The notes: generated by a model from the sequence alone, not told the origin. 64,000 nt of DNA from Chloroflexota bacterium (GCA_013152435.1 JAADGJ010000119.1:1-64000), one strand, 5' to 3'. Shown: positions 33,730-42,623, counted from the stretch's first letter. Made by a program: numbers and translations.

Positions 33730-35724
33730 ATGATACCGGATGTAGGATACATAGCGCTGGCGGTGGCGTTCGTGATCGCGCTGTTGGGGACCATCACCTC
33801 CGTGGTCGGAGCGCAGCGCCGCCGCCCGGAATGGGTGGAAAGCGGTCGAAACGCCGTCTTCGTGGTAGGAGGCCTCGTCATCATCGCCTCCCTGGCGCTG
33901 TGGTACGCGCTGATGACGGGAGACTTCAGTATCGAGTACGTCGCGGCACACACCGAGCGCAGCCTCCCGCCCTTCTACAAGTTCTCCAGCTTCTGGGGAG
34001 GGCAGGCCGGCTCGCTGCTCTTCTGGGCCCTCATCCTGAGCATCTACTCGATAGCCGCCGCGATCAGCTTCCGCGGACAACACCAACGCATGATGCCCTA
34101 CGTGCACGCGACGCTGCTGGTGGTCAGCCTGCTCTTCCTGTCGCTTCTGCTGTTCGCCTCCAACCCCTTCAAGCGACTCTCCTTCGTCCCGCCCGACGGC
34201 TCAGGGCTGAACCCACTTCTGCAGAACTATTGGATGGTCTTGCACCCGGTCGGCCTGTACCTGGGATTCGTGGGATTCACCGTCCCGTTCGCGTTCGCCG
34301 TGGCGGCCCTGGTGACCAAGCAGCTGGGGAACACCTGGGTGCGCACGATCCGACGCTGGACGTTGATCTCGTGGCTGTTCCTCTCCATCGGCATCCTGAT
34401 GGGCTCGCAATGGGCCTACGCCGAACTGGGCTGGGGCGGATATTGGGCCTGGGACCCCGTGGAGAACGCCTCCTTCCTGCCCTGGCTGACCGCCACCGCC
34501 TTTCTGCACTCGATCATGATCCAGGAACGCCGCGGGATGCTGAAGATCTGGAACATGACCCTGATCCTGCTCACGTTCGAGCTGACCCTGATCGGCACCT
34601 TCATCACCCGCAGCGGCATCATCGAGTCCGTACACGCCTTCGCGCTGTCCAACATCGGCCCCATCTTCCTGTCCTTCATCGCGGTCTCCACCATCGGCTT
34701 CCTGGCGCTGATGCGGGATCGCCTTCCCCTGCTGCGCGACGAACATGAGCTGGACGGGATGCTCTCACGAGAGGCGGGCTTCCTGCTGAACAACCTGGTC
34801 CTGGTGGGGATCATGTTCGCGACGCTGCTGGGTACCCTGTTCCCGATCATCACGGAGGCCGTGAGCAACACCAAGATCTCGGTCAGCGCGCCGTTCTTCA
34901 ACAAGGTGAACGGGCCGATCTTCCTGGGGCTGCTCATCCTGATGGGGGTCTGTCCGCTGCTGGGTTGGCGCATCTCCACCTGGGACACGATCCGACGCCA
35001 GTTCACGTGGCCGGCGATCGCCACCCTCATCGGGGTGGCCATCCTGATCCTCGTCGGCGTGCGGAAGCCGCTTCCCCTCGCCGGGCTAGGGGTCTGCCTT
35101 CTGATCGTCTCCACCATCGGACAGGAGTTCATCTACGGGGTCATGGCCCGCCGCAGCGCGACCGGGGAAGGCTGGCTGCGAGCCATGGGGAACCTGATCC
35201 GTCGCAACCAGCGGCGCTACGGCGGCTACATCGTGCACCTGGGCGTCGTCCTCATGGCCGTCGGCATCATCGGGAACTCGTTCTACCAATCCGAGGCGCA
35301 GGCCAATCTGGCCGTGGGTGAGAGCCTCTCCATTCAGAATTACACGCTGGTTTACCGCGGCCTGGGACAGCGCACCACGGCAAACCACGAGGCGATCTTC
35401 GCCAACCTGGATATCTATCGCGACGGCAAGTATATCGGCACGCTCCGCCCACAGAAGAACCTCTACTTCAAGACGCCGGAGCAGCCCACCACCGAGGTGG
35501 GAATCCGCATCGGGCTGTGGGAGGACCTTTACACCGTGTTGGCTGGCTGGGAGGACGGCGGCGCGCGAGCATCGCTGAAGGTCTACGTGAACCCGATGAT
35601 GAGCTGGCTATGGCTCGGCGGAGCGGTGTTGATGTTGGGGACCGTCATCGCCATGTGGCCCAACCGTCGCCAGCCGGCCCGGGTCTCCGCCCGCATGCCA
35701 GCGGGAGCCGCGCCCACGGCGTGA
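33730..35724 (+). CDS. ccmF: Cytochrome c heme lyase subunit CcmF
   Basis: A 664-residue polytopic membrane protein that joins heme from CcmE to apocytochrome c. The tryptophan-rich heme loop reads WAYAELGWGGYWAWDPVENAS near residue 235 (the WWD motif). SFWGGQAGSLLFWALI and LITRSG-like FITRSGIIESVHAF are conserved. The last third has a soluble beta domain (FYQSEAQANLAVGES) and a final helix. An AAGGA precedes the ATG. It is separated from ccmG by a repeat element, so the operon may be partly uncoupled at this point. Confidence 0.95.
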   Translation: MIPDVGYIALAVAFVIALLGTITSVVGAQRRRPEWVESGRNAVFVVGGLVIIASLALWYALMTGDFSIEYVAAHTERSLPPFYKFSSFWGGQAGSLLFWALILSIYSIAAAISFRGQHQRMMPYVHATLLVVSLLFLSLLLFASNPFKRLSFVPPDGSGLNPLLQNYWMVLHPVGLYLGFVGFTVPFAFAVAALVTKQLGNTWVRTIRRWTLISWLFLSIGILMGSQWAYAELGWGGYWAWDPVENASFLPWLTATAFLHSIMIQERRGMLKIWNMTLILLTFELTLIGTFITRSGIIESVHAFALSNIGPIFLSFIAVSTIGFLALMRDRLPLLRDEHELDGMLSREAGFLLNNLVLVGIMFATLLGTLFPIITEAVSNTKISVSAPFFNKVNGPIFLGLLILMGVCPLLGWRISTWDTIRRQFTWPAIATLIGVAILILVGVRKPLPLAGLGVCLLIVSTIGQEFIYGVMARRSATGEGWLRAMGNLIRRNQRRYGGYIVHLGVVLMAVGIIGNSFYQSEAQANLAVGESLSIQNYTLVYRGLGQRTTANHEAIFANLDIYRDGKYIGTLRPQKNLYFKTPEQPTTEVGIRIGLWEDLYTVLAGWEDGGARASLKVYVNPMMSWLWLGGAVLMLGTVIAMWPNRRQPARVSARMPAGAAPTA

Positions 35725-35799
35725 CCTCGGCTCCCGTAACGGGCGGCGGGGACCATCGTCTTCTTTCAAAGATCAAGGGGGAGGCAGGATTCAGACATC

Positions 35800-36330
35800 A
35801 TGATCATCGTGATAGCCATTCTCATGGCCGCCATCTCCGTCGCCATCGTCGCCTGGCCTATCGTGCAACAGAGGCGATCGAACCATGTGGATACCGAGGG
35901 ATCCGACGCCCTCGCCGAGCTGATGGAGCGCCGGGACAGCCTGCTGGCCGCGATCAAGGATCTGGAGTTCGATTACGCGATGGGCAAGATGGCGGAAGAG
36001 GATTTTCAAGTCCTGAATGCCCAATTACGGTCGGAGGCGATCGAAGTCCTCAAGCAGATCGATCAGCGCCAGGGCGTCAAGCCTGGCAAAGCGGCAGCCC
36101 GCCTGGAGCGCGAGATCTCACGCCGACGACGCAAGGCCGCGGCCCCGGCCGAGGACCTCGAAGCCCAAATAGAGGCTGAGATCGCAGCGCTCCGCCGACG
36201 ATCCGCCCGGCGGGCGCCCGCCTCCGATCAGGCAGCCGGATTCTGTACCCGGTGCGGGGCGCCGCTCGAGGAGGGGGACCGTTTCTGCGGGCGCTGTGGC
36301 ACGCCCGTCGCCTCTCCGGACGCGGCATGA
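35800..36330 (+). CDS. CcmI-like membrane protein with C-terminal zinc ribbon
   Basis: A 176-residue protein with an N-terminal membrane helix (residues 1-20) and a CcmI/CycH-type helical hairpin: ELMERRDSLLAAIKDLEFDYAMGKMAEEDF, then a long basic coiled coil. It ends in a zinc ribbon with two CxxC pairs, FCTRCGAPLEEGD and FCGRCGTPV. CcmI normally chaperones apocytochrome c with periplasmic TPR repeats; these are absent and a zinc ribbon replaces them. GGGGGAGG precedes the ATG. It is the last gene of the cyclase-ccmHGF unit, and a terminator palindrome follows. The cytochrome fusion at 8530 has a similar helical tail. Confidence 0.75.
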   Translation: MIIVIAILMAAISVAIVAWPIVQQRRSNHVDTEGSDALAELMERRDSLLAAIKDLEFDYAMGKMAEEDFQVLNAQLRSEAIEVLKQIDQRQGVKPGKAAARLEREISRRRRKAAAPAEDLEAQIEAEIAALRRRSARRAPASDQAAGFCTRCGAPLEEGDRFCGRCGTPVASPDAA

Positions 36331-36354
36331 AGCTTCCGTCTGAACGACAAACGA

Positions 36355-36378
36355 AGCCCCGACCCATGGGTCGGGGCT
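36355..36378. terminator. Palindromic terminator shared by the ccm operon and the candidate ncRNA
   Basis: AGCCCCGACCC-AT-GGGTCGGGGCT, perfectly symmetric. On the plus strand CCTCATGTTTC follows; on the minus strand TCGTTTGTC follows. It can end both the ccmHGFI transcript and a minus-strand RNA. Confidence 0.75.
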
Positions 36379-36399
36379 CCTCATGTTTCACGCTCAGTC

Positions 36400-36569
36400 A
36401 CGGAAGGGTCCCAAGCAACCTACTGAGCCGCCCTCGGTCGGGTTGGCCGAACCCAGCCCCCTCAGGGCCGACCGACATCGGTCGAGGATGCTGCCCCGAC
36501 CGTGTCCCCAAAATGGACCCTCACCACGACCAGCGCTCTGCCGTTCAATTGCTCGGGACTCGCTTCCGT
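36400..36569 (-). ncRNA. Candidate structured non-coding RNA (about 170-215 nt)
   Basis: A minus-strand RNA is predicted from four coinciding signs. A TTGACA-type promoter (36574-36602) would start it at about 36569. Its first 19 bases, ACGGAAGCGAGTCCCGAGC, pair with GCTTGGGACCCTTCCGT at its 3' side, so the ends close in a long helix. The interior folds into several hairpins: GGTCGGGG-CAGCAT-CCTCGACC, GGGTT-CGGCC-AACCC and GTCC-ATTTTGG-GGAC. The terminator palindrome at 36355 follows. There is no reading frame worth the name. A closed-end RNA of this size recalls 6S RNA, but the branched interior is unlike it. Family unknown. Confidence 0.5.
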
Positions 36570-36573
36570 ATAT

Positions 36574-36602
36574 AATTTAGCACGTCGGATGGACGGTGTC
36601 AA
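36574..36602 (-). promoter_or_regulatory. Promoter of the candidate ncRNA
   Basis: TTGACA, a 17-base spacer and TAAATT on the minus strand. No protein gene lies downstream on this strand before the terminator. Confidence 0.55.
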
Positions 36603-36695
36603 TAGGGCCAAGCTTACCAATCGTGTTCCCCGGGGCCTTCCCCGCCCTCCCTACGTTTTTGCAACTCAGAGCACAGCCCCGCCCGGTCGCCGCGC

Positions 36696-37469
36696 TCAAA
36701 CGAGAGGCCAGGGGTGACTACGCCCGGGGCCCGGCCCGGGGAAACGCGGAACCCGCAACACCCGCTCCACACGCAGGACGAACGCGCGGATCTCCTCCTC
36801 TGAGAGAAGGTGTCCCAACGCCTCTCGCAACTCGCCGGACTCCATCAGATGCTGACGCAACTCCCTCAGATCGTCCAGATATCGACGGGGAACCGGCTTG
36901 CCCTGAAAATCCCAGATCACCGTGCGCAGCTTGCGCTGGACGTGAAAGGTCAGCCCATGGTCCACCGCCCAGATCCGCCCATCGCGCCCCAGCAGGCAGT
37001 GCCCTCCTTTGCGATCCGCGTTGTTGGTGATGAGATCGAAGAGGGCGATGGGAAGCAGATCCCGCAGGCGCTCCTCACGAAAGGTGAAATAGTGAACCTC
37101 TGGGTCGTGATCGATGTAAAGCTGGAGCGATCCCAACCCATGCGGCCCCTCACGCAACACCGTGGGAGGAATCCACGGCCATCCCAACGCCTGGCTGACC
37201 AGATACGACGCCATCTCCCGCAGGCACAACGTCCCCGCCGGGAAATCCCATAACGGCGTCTCACCCCGCTGGGGCTTGTAGACGGCCAGCGCAGCCAGCG
37301 TATCATCCCGGACCGTAACCAGGAAGGTATAGTTGGAGCTCCACGGGATCAGCCCTTGCGGCTCGATCTCGCCCTCGCTCAGCAGCTTCAGGATCCGACC
37401 GACATCAACCGCTACCGCCTGTTCCAGGTCAACCTGCGATCTCTCCTCAGCTGACTCGTCCCGCGCCAT
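36696..37469 (-). CDS. SCO1664 family protein (PI3/PI4-kinase-like fold)
   Basis: A 257-residue protein of the SCO1664 family, which has a kinase-like fold and unknown substrate. It has the family motifs EGEIEPQGLIPWSSNYTFLV, AVYKPQRGETPLWDFPAGTL, PPTVLREGPHGLGSLQLYID and the catalytic-loop-like ALFDLITNNADRKGGHCLLG, followed by IWAVDHGLTFH (DxG-like metal site). These suggest ATP binding with Lys in VYKP and acidic residues in NNADR and VDHG. The ATG at 37469 is chosen over a longer frame from 37541. It has its own promoter at 37573. Its substrate, protein or small molecule, is not known. Confidence 0.82.
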   Translation of the reverse strand: MARDESAEERSQVDLEQAVAVDVGRILKLLSEGEIEPQGLIPWSSNYTFLVTVRDDTLAALAVYKPQRGETPLWDFPAGTLCLREMASYLVSQALGWPWIPPTVLREGPHGLGSLQLYIDHDPEVHYFTFREERLRDLLPIALFDLITNNADRKGGHCLLGRDGRIWAVDHGLTFHVQRKLRTVIWDFQGKPVPRRYLDDLRELRQHLMESGELREALGHLLSEEEIRAFVLRVERVLRVPRFPGPGPGRSHPWPLV

Positions 37470-37572
37470 CTCGCACCCTGCACCCGATCTCTTGATACCT
37501 GCCCTTCCGCTCATACCACAAAGAGCCGTCGACCGACTCAATAAGCGAGCCCGCCACCCCGGCCCGCCGCCT

Positions 37573-37602
37573 AGTATAGCATGAAAGCATCGCCCGCGAC
37601 AA
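37573..37602 (-). promoter_or_regulatory. Promoter of the SCO1664 family gene
   Basis: TTGTCG, an 18-base spacer and TATACT on the minus strand, about 100 bases before the ATG. Confidence 0.55.
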
Positions 37603-37636
37603 CGATCGCATCAACAGATCAGGAAGCTTCTTCTGA

Positions 37637-37894
37637 GAATGTGCCTGAAAAATGCCGTTGCTTCTGCTATGGGGAGGCCCAGAGGGGCTCCGCCCCTCCG
37701 GAAAAAGCCCTTCTTTTGCCTTCGACCTGCCTGGCCTCGGCCTGGGTCCTGCGGGAAGGGCCGAGAAAGGCAGATGCAGGCCGAAAAAGTGGGGTTTTCC
37801 GTGGAGGGGAGGCCCCCTCCACACCTCCCCCTGTGGAGCTAGTCGTTGAGGGAGATCCCTCGGACATCTTGCCGGTAAATTTTCAGACACGCTC
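37637..37894 (+). repeat. Dispersed MITE-like element, family A, copy 5 (perfect TGA duplication)
   Basis: A 258 bp family A element from GAATGTGCCTGAAAAAT to AAATTTTCAGACACGCTC, flanked on both sides by TGA (37634-37636 and 37895-37897). It lies between the divergent SCO1664 and MFS genes. It is the copy closest by eye to the one at 1204. Confidence 0.88.
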
Positions 37895-38135
37895 TGAGCC
37901 CCCTCGAGCTCCCCGCCGCATTTCCATACGAAACAGATATCCCCCCCCTCAATAGAGGTAGCGCGTTCTTTTCATGGAGGCCATCCCGCCAGATGCAAAC
38001 TTCCTTGCGCGTTCTGGCGATGCAGCCCCTTCCATGCTATCATAGCCCGGCCGAAGGGCTCCGCCTCTACGATCAAGCGGCGAGAGCCTCTCACGACACC
38101 GGGGGAATCCGCCGGACAGAGCATAGAGGGAAACG

Positions 38136-39326
38136 GTGACGCATACAGAGAAACGGAAGCTGGTGGGACTGACGTACGCCGCAATGGCGCAGCACGGCAT
38201 CGCCCTGGTGCTGATGGGCCCCGTACTGCCATCGATCATGGAGACGTTCAAGGTTCATGAGTCCGCGGCCGGGCTCATGCTGGGCCTCGGCTCTTTGGGA
38301 TTCGCTTTGGGCCCGATGGTCGCCGGGACGATCACCGATCGAGCCGGGGTCAAGCGGGCGCTGCTCCTGGGGCTGTGGATCGAGGCGCTCATGCTCGGCC
38401 TGTTGGGATTCGCCCCGGCCTTCCGCTGGATCATCATCACCAACATGCTGTTGCACTTCTTCGCCGCCTTCGTGGAGACGTCCGTGAACGTGATGCCGAC
38501 GCTCATCGAGCGCCGCAACGCCGGCTCCCTGATGAACATCGTGCACCTCTTCTTCAGCGTGGGAGCACTGGTCTCCCCGATCCTGGCCGGGATGATCCTG
38601 AAGACCACGGGAAGCTGGAGGCTGGTCTTCTGGTTCGTCGCCCTGCCCACGATCCTGCTGGCTCTGATCGCCTGGCGTACCCCCTTCCCGGACCAGCGCG
38701 CGGGGGCGGCCAAGACGAAGCGCCCTGTGCCCCTGGGGACCCTTCTGCGCGATCGCTCGATCTTGCTGGGAGCGCTGGCTCTCTTCCTCTACGTCGGCGC
38801 CGAGGTGGGCGTCTCCAACTGGATCGTCCTCTACCTGAAGCGCCGGCTGGGATTCGCTACCCTGGCCTCGACCTCCGGGCTATCCGTGCTGTGGGTGGGG
38901 ATCATGGTGGGCCGGTATCTGAACTCCCGGCTGGCCCGAACCCGCTCCAGCCGAGAGCTGGTGCTGTGGGCGGGCGTAGGCGGGCTGTTCACCGGCCTCG
39001 GGCTGCTCACGGCCCGCACCCCGCTGATGGCGTACGTCTGGCTGGGGGCGATCGGCTTGTGCATGTCCGGCGTGTTCCCCAACATCATGGCCGAACTGAA
39101 CGGACGAGATCCGGCGCGAGCGGGCGCCGTGACGGGCATCCTGACGGTGGGGGCAGCCGCCGGCGCCATGGTCTCACAGCCGCTGCTGGGCGTGGTCGCC
39201 GAGCGAATGGGGCTGCCAGTGGCCATGGCGCTGCCAGGGATCATGATGGGTCTTTTGACCGTCGCGTACCTGGGGGCGGTCGACATCAAGCCCGGGGAAC
39301 GGGAGATGGAGGCGGCCAATCCGTGA
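38136..39326 (+). CDS. MFS transporter
   Basis: A 396-residue transporter with twelve predicted membrane helices in two halves. It has the loop 2-3 motif GTITDRAGVKRALLLG near residue 70 and the equivalent GRYLNSRLARTRSSRELVL in the second half. Helix 5 has FFSVGALVSPILAG. It resembles sugar or drug proton symporters of the FucP/YfkF type; the substrate is unclear. The start is GTG at 38136 with AGAGGG upstream. The loop between halves (about 190-205) is short and basic. No neighbouring gene gives a hint of cargo. Confidence 0.85.
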   Translation: MTHTEKRKLVGLTYAAMAQHGIALVLMGPVLPSIMETFKVHESAAGLMLGLGSLGFALGPMVAGTITDRAGVKRALLLGLWIEALMLGLLGFAPAFRWIIITNMLLHFFAAFVETSVNVMPTLIERRNAGSLMNIVHLFFSVGALVSPILAGMILKTTGSWRLVFWFVALPTILLALIAWRTPFPDQRAGAAKTKRPVPLGTLLRDRSILLGALALFLYVGAEVGVSNWIVLYLKRRLGFATLASTSGLSVLWVGIMVGRYLNSRLARTRSSRELVLWAGVGGLFTGLGLLTARTPLMAYVWLGAIGLCMSGVFPNIMAELNGRDPARAGAVTGILTVGAAAGAMVSQPLLGVVAERMGLPVAMALPGIMMGLLTVAYLGAVDIKPGEREMEAANP

Positions 39327-39395
39327 ACTGTCCTCAGCCGGTGGGCAAAAACAATCGCCCGGCCGATTTCCGGTCGGGCGACGTCTTTGTGAGAA

Positions 39396-39471
39396 TGGTA
39401 CCCTCGGCAGGATTTGAACCTGCGGCCTCAGCGTCCGCAGCGCTGCGCTCTATCCCCTGAGCTACGAGGGC
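39396..39471 (-). tRNA. tRNA-Arg (anticodon GCG)
   Basis: A 76 nt cloverleaf with encoded CCA. The acceptor stem is GCCCTCG/CGAGGGT (one G-U pair) and the D arm is GCTC...GAGC. The anticodon stem is CAGCG/CGCTG with loop CTGCGGA, giving anticodon GCG. The T arm is GCAGG-TTCAAAT-CCTGC. Reading CGY arginine codons with G34 instead of an inosine-modified ACG is unusual for a bacterium. Confidence 0.88.
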
Positions 39472-39510
39472 ACATGCACGCCAGACGGCGATTCACCGTC
39501 CAGCATCAGG

Positions 39511-39601
39511 CGGGGAGGAAGGGATTCGAACCCTTGGTGGAGGTTTTAGCCCCCACAACCGCTTAGCAGGCGGCCCCAATCGTCCACTCTGGCACCTCCC
39601 C
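39511..39601 (-). tRNA. tRNA-Ser (anticodon GCU)
   Basis: A 91 nt class II tRNA with a long variable arm. The acceptor stem is GGGGAGG/CCTCCCC with discriminator G, the anticodon loop is CTGCTAA, and the T arm is AAGGG-TTCGAAT-CCCTT. It reads AGC/AGU. CCA is not encoded. Confidence 0.93.
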
Positions 39602-39626
39602 AGACTGACGCTATAAGGTTGTTCAT

Positions 39627-39718
<92 letters not shown>

Positions 39719-39751
39719 TCGAGGTTGGGGCCCTCCCCCTATGACGGTGCC

Positions 39752-39780
39752 AGTATACACAAGAGGGGACGAATTGTCAA
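39752..39780 (-). promoter_or_regulatory. Strong promoter of the tRNA-Ser/tRNA-Ser/tRNA-Arg cluster
   Basis: TTGACA, a 17-base spacer and TATACT on the minus strand, about 35 bases before the first tRNA. Matches the consensus closely, as expected for stable RNA. Confidence 0.8.
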
Positions 39781-39818
39781 AAGCGAGCGTTTTTGGAACC
39801 ATCCCCTGGATAAGCCAA

Positions 39819-39845
39819 ATGCCGGGGCCGCGGGGACCCCGGCAT
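39819..39845 (-). terminator. Hairpin terminator after serS
   Basis: ATGCCGGGG-CCGCGGGGA-CCCCGGCAT, 9 bp stem, followed on the minus strand by TTGG. It separates serS from the tRNA cluster promoter; the short T-run suggests partial read-through. Confidence 0.55.
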
Positions 39846-39886
39846 CCGGCAGAAGGGCTCAGAACGATCCCGTCGGGCGGCCGGGA

Positions 39887-41167
39887 TCACCGGATCACCT
39901 CCACGCCGCCCATGTAAGGCCGCAACACCTCCGGCACGATCACGGAGCCATCCTTCTGCTGATAGTTCTCCAGGATGGCGATCATCACTCGCGGCAGCGC
40001 CAGCCCCGACCCGTTCAACGTGTGCACGAACTCCGGCCTGGCACCCGGCTCCGGCCGATATCGGATGTTCGCCCGCCGCGCCTGGAAATCCATGAAGTTC
40101 GAGCAGGAGCTGACCTCCAGCCACTCCCGGCAGCCCGGCGCCCACATCTCCACATCGTACTTGATGGCCGCCGTGAAGCTCAGGTCACCCGTGCACATCT
40201 GCACCACGCGATGCGGGATGCCCAAGCGGCGGCACACCTCCTCTGCGTTGTCCACCAGCTTCTCCAGCTCCTCGTCCGAGGTGTGCGGCTCCACGAACTT
40301 CACCATCTCCACCTTGTCGAACTGATGCCCCCGCTTGATGCCGCGCACATCCCGCCCGGCCGACATCTTCTCACGCCGCCAACAGGGCGTGTATGCCACG
40401 TGATAGATGGGCAGGCTGCCGGGCGGCAGGATCTCGTCCCGATAGAGGTTCGTGACCGGGACCTCCGCCGTGGGGACCCACCAGAGATCGTCCTCCACGT
40501 CGTGATAGAGATTGTCCTCGAACTTGGGGAGCTGGCCCGTCCCCACCAGGCACTCCCGCTTGACCACGAAGGGCGGATAGACCTCCGTGTAGCCATGCTC
40601 GCTGACGTGCAGGTCGATCATCCAGGTGATCAGAGCGCGCTGCAGGCGGGCGCCCAGCCCCCTGAGCACGTAAAACCGGCTGCCGGAGATCTTCACGCCC
40701 CGCTCAAAGTCGATGATCCCCAGGGCCGGCCCCAGGTCCCAGTGAGGGAGGGGCTCAAAGTCGAAGTCCCTCGGCTCCCCCTCCGTGCGGACCACCACGT
40801 TGTCGCGCTCGTCCCTGCCCACGGGCACCTTGGGATGTGGCAGGTTGGGGATCTGCAACATGGCATCGTGCAGCTCAGCCTCCACCTGTCGCAGGCGCTG
40901 ATCCAACTCATTGATCCGCTGGCCGATCTCGCTCATCTCCGCCTTGATGGCCTCGGCCTCCTCCCGCTTTCCCTCTCGCATCAACTGCCCAATCCGCTTG
41001 CTGCCGGCGTTACGACGCGCGCGCAGCTCCTCCACCTCCGCCAGCAGGGACCGACGCTCCGCATCCAGCTCCAACACTCGATCGATCGGCGCGTCCTCCG
41101 CGCCCAGCTTGCGCATGGCATCTCGAACCATATCCGTCTGTTCCCGGATGATGCGGATGTCCAACAT
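39887..41167 (-). CDS. serS: Seryl-tRNA synthetase
   Basis: SerS charges tRNA-Ser with serine. The 426-residue class II synthetase starts [20 protein letters not shown], with the long antiparallel coiled-coil arm (residues 28-100) that grips the variable arm of tRNA-Ser. Motif 2 region residues include [15 protein letters not shown] and [27 protein letters not shown]. Motif 3 is [17 protein letters not shown] near residue 385. The ATG at 41167 has GAGGAGG upstream; a frame reaching 41209 would start within the T-box terminator region. The upstream T-box and the two tRNA-Ser genes immediately downstream tie it to serine charging. Confidence 0.96.
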   Translation of the reverse strand: MLDIRIIREQTDMVRDAMRKLGAEDAPIDRVLELDAERRSLLAEVEELRARRNAGSKRIGQLMREGKREEAEAIKAEMSEIGQRINELDQRLRQVEAELHDAMLQIPNLPHPKVPVGRDERDNVVVRTEGEPRDFDFEPLPHWDLGPALGIIDFERGVKISGSRFYVLRGLGARLQRALITWMIDLHVSEHGYTEVYPPFVVKRECLVGTGQLPKFEDNLYHDVEDDLWWVPTAEVPVTNLYRDEILPPGSLPIYHVAYTPCWRREKMSAGRDVRGIKRGHQFDKVEMVKFVEPHTSDEELEKLVDNAEEVCRRLGIPHRVVQMCTGDLSFTAAIKYDVEMWAPGCREWLEVSSCSNFMDFQARRANIRYRPEPGARPEFVHTLNGSGLALPRVMIAILENYQQKDGSVIVPEVLRPYMGGVEVIR

Positions 41168-41194
41168 ATCGAGACCTCCTCTGCCCTCCGAATG

Positions 41195-41475
41195 AAAAGC
41201 GCCCCTCATCCGACCAGGACGAGAGGCGCTCTCGTGGTGCCACCTGGATTCGCCCCGCGCTCACGCCACGGGACCTCCGCGGGTCTATCCGACCCCATCC
41301 GCTAACGGGGATGAACCGGCTCACCATACTGAGCACGCCGCCGTTCCGGTGAGCGACTCGGGAGGGGATTCGAGACGCCTGTGCTACCGCCTTGCACCAC
41401 CCGGCGGCTCTCTGAAAGCACTACGACGCCCTACTCGTCTCCGTCGTCGTCGTTCTATACTATCCCTTTCTTACG
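41195..41475 (-). promoter_or_regulatory. T-box riboswitch upstream of serS
   Basis: The minus strand carries a typical T-box leader. Stem I elements include GAGTAGG, CAGAGAGC and GGGTGGTGCAAGGCGGT. The T-box sequence TGGCACCACG lies at 41233-41242 in the antiterminator, and the competing terminator AGCGCCTCTCGTCC/GGATGAGGGGCGCT with TTTT lies at 41195-41230. Uncharged tRNA-Ser would pair its 3' end with the T-box and let transcription continue into serS. The specifier may be UCC in CTCGAATCCCC; this reading is tentative. Confidence 0.92.
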
Positions 41476-41481
41476 AGCTTC

Positions 41482-41510
41482 AGTATAGCACGGCGCCGTA
41501 GCCATGTCAA
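41482..41510 (-). promoter_or_regulatory. Promoter of the T-box/serS transcript
   Basis: TTGACA, a 17-base spacer and TATACT on the minus strand, immediately before the T-box leader. Confidence 0.8.
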
Positions 41511-41529
41511 TCTCGCATCGGCCCTACGG

Positions 41530-41559
41530 TTGGGAGTATCCATCCCGTTATGTTATAAT
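41530..41559 (+). promoter_or_regulatory. Probable promoter of the LysM lipoprotein/plsC/sortase unit
   Basis: TTGGGA, an 18-base spacer and TATAAT, 45 bases before the ATG at 41604. It faces away from the serS promoter. Confidence 0.55.
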
Positions 41560-41603
41560 TTGGTCGGTTTCGCGTTCACCGACACGCACATCAGGTCCTG
41601 AGT

Positions 41604-42620
41604 ATGATTCAGACCGGACACGGGTCTTCCACACATCCTATCTGGGGCGTTCTTCTCTGGCTCGTAGTCGGCTGGCTGCTCGCCGGCTGCGGCCAGGTCA
41701 TCACCCGACCCACCCCCACGCCGACGCCGAAGGTCGCGGTGCCACCGCGAGCCACCCCCCGGCCGACGGCCACCCCGGCTCCTTACACGCCGGAGCCCAC
41801 CCCCACACCGACGGTCACCCCTACGCCGGTGATCTACGTCGTGCAGCGGGGGGACAACCTGCTTCGCATCGCCGGGCTCTACGGGATCAGCGTGGAGGCC
41901 TTACAGGAGGCCAACGGCATCACCGACCCGCGACGACTGCAGATCGGGCAAGAACTGATCATCCCCCAGGAGGAGATCGCGTCGGGCGAGGCCACCCCCA
42001 CCCCCACACCCACCCCGATGCCCATCGAGATCGAAAACCTGACCTTCCACCGGGCCCCCACAGGGGAGTTGTGGTGTCTGGGTGAGGTGCGCAACATCAA
42101 TCAGGTGCCTCTGGAGCAGGTGCAGATCGAGATCGTCCTGGTGGATGAGGCGCAGAAGGAGCTGGCGCGGGCCACGACCTTCGTGCAGGCGGACCTGATC
42201 GAAGCGGGCAAGCGGGCCCCCTTCGTGGTCCAGTTCGATGGCACCCCGCCGCCGTTCGCCAGCTATCGGATCGGGCCGCTCAGCGCGGTGCCCGCCTACA
42301 TCGGAAGCTACTACCGCGATCTGGAGGTGCGAGACACGAACGGCCAGGGGGAGCGCTACGCGGCCTATCGGGTGACCGGACGCATCGTCAACGTGGGGCC
42401 GGAGGAGGCGGTCGGGGTCAACGTGGTCGTCACCGTTTACGACGCATTGGGGCGCGTGATCGGCGTGCGTCGGGGCGTCCCCAAGCACAACGTGATCCCT
42501 CGCGGCGGGGACACCACATTCCGGATCGAGGTCGTGCCCATCGGTGGGCCGGTCGCCACCTATACGGTGCTGGCCCAGGGGCGCCGGCTTCCCACACCAA
42601 CTCCCATCCTCGGAGACTGA
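41604..42620 (+). CDS. LysM-domain lipoprotein
   Basis: A 338-residue lipoprotein. The lipobox is LLAGC (Cys near residue 29). A Pro/Thr linker (TPTPTPK and similar), one LysM domain (VIYVVQRGDNLLRIAGLYGIS, about 75-120) and a second Pro/Thr linker follow. A C-terminal beta domain has two FxLYD-like repeats (TGELWCLGEVRNINQVPLEQV and YRVTGRIVNVGPEEAVGVNV). It is likely to hold the lipid-anchored protein to peptidoglycan. It leads a tight unit with plsC (3 bp gap) and the sortase gene. Confidence 0.82.
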   Translation: MIQTGHGSSTHPIWGVLLWLVVGWLLAGCGQVITRPTPTPTPKVAVPPRATPRPTATPAPYTPEPTPTPTVTPTPVIYVVQRGDNLLRIAGLYGISVEALQEANGITDPRRLQIGQELIIPQEEIASGEATPTPTPTPMPIEIENLTFHRAPTGELWCLGEVRNINQVPLEQVQIEIVLVDEAQKELARATTFVQADLIEAGKRAPFVVQFDGTPPPFASYRIGPLSAVPAYIGSYYRDLEVRDTNGQGERYAAYRVTGRIVNVGPEEAVGVNVVVTVYDALGRVIGVRRGVPKHNVIPRGGDTTFRIEVVPIGGPVATYTVLAQGRRLPTPTPILGD

Positions 42621-42623
42621 GTG

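Noticed and set aside
36400-36569. Firm call of 6S RNA
   Set aside because: The closing helix fits, but the interior forms several separate hairpins rather than one rod with a central bubble.
39725-41305. Open frame of 526 codons on the plus strand
   Set aside because: It runs antisense to serS and through the T-box terminator; composition is that of a shadow frame.
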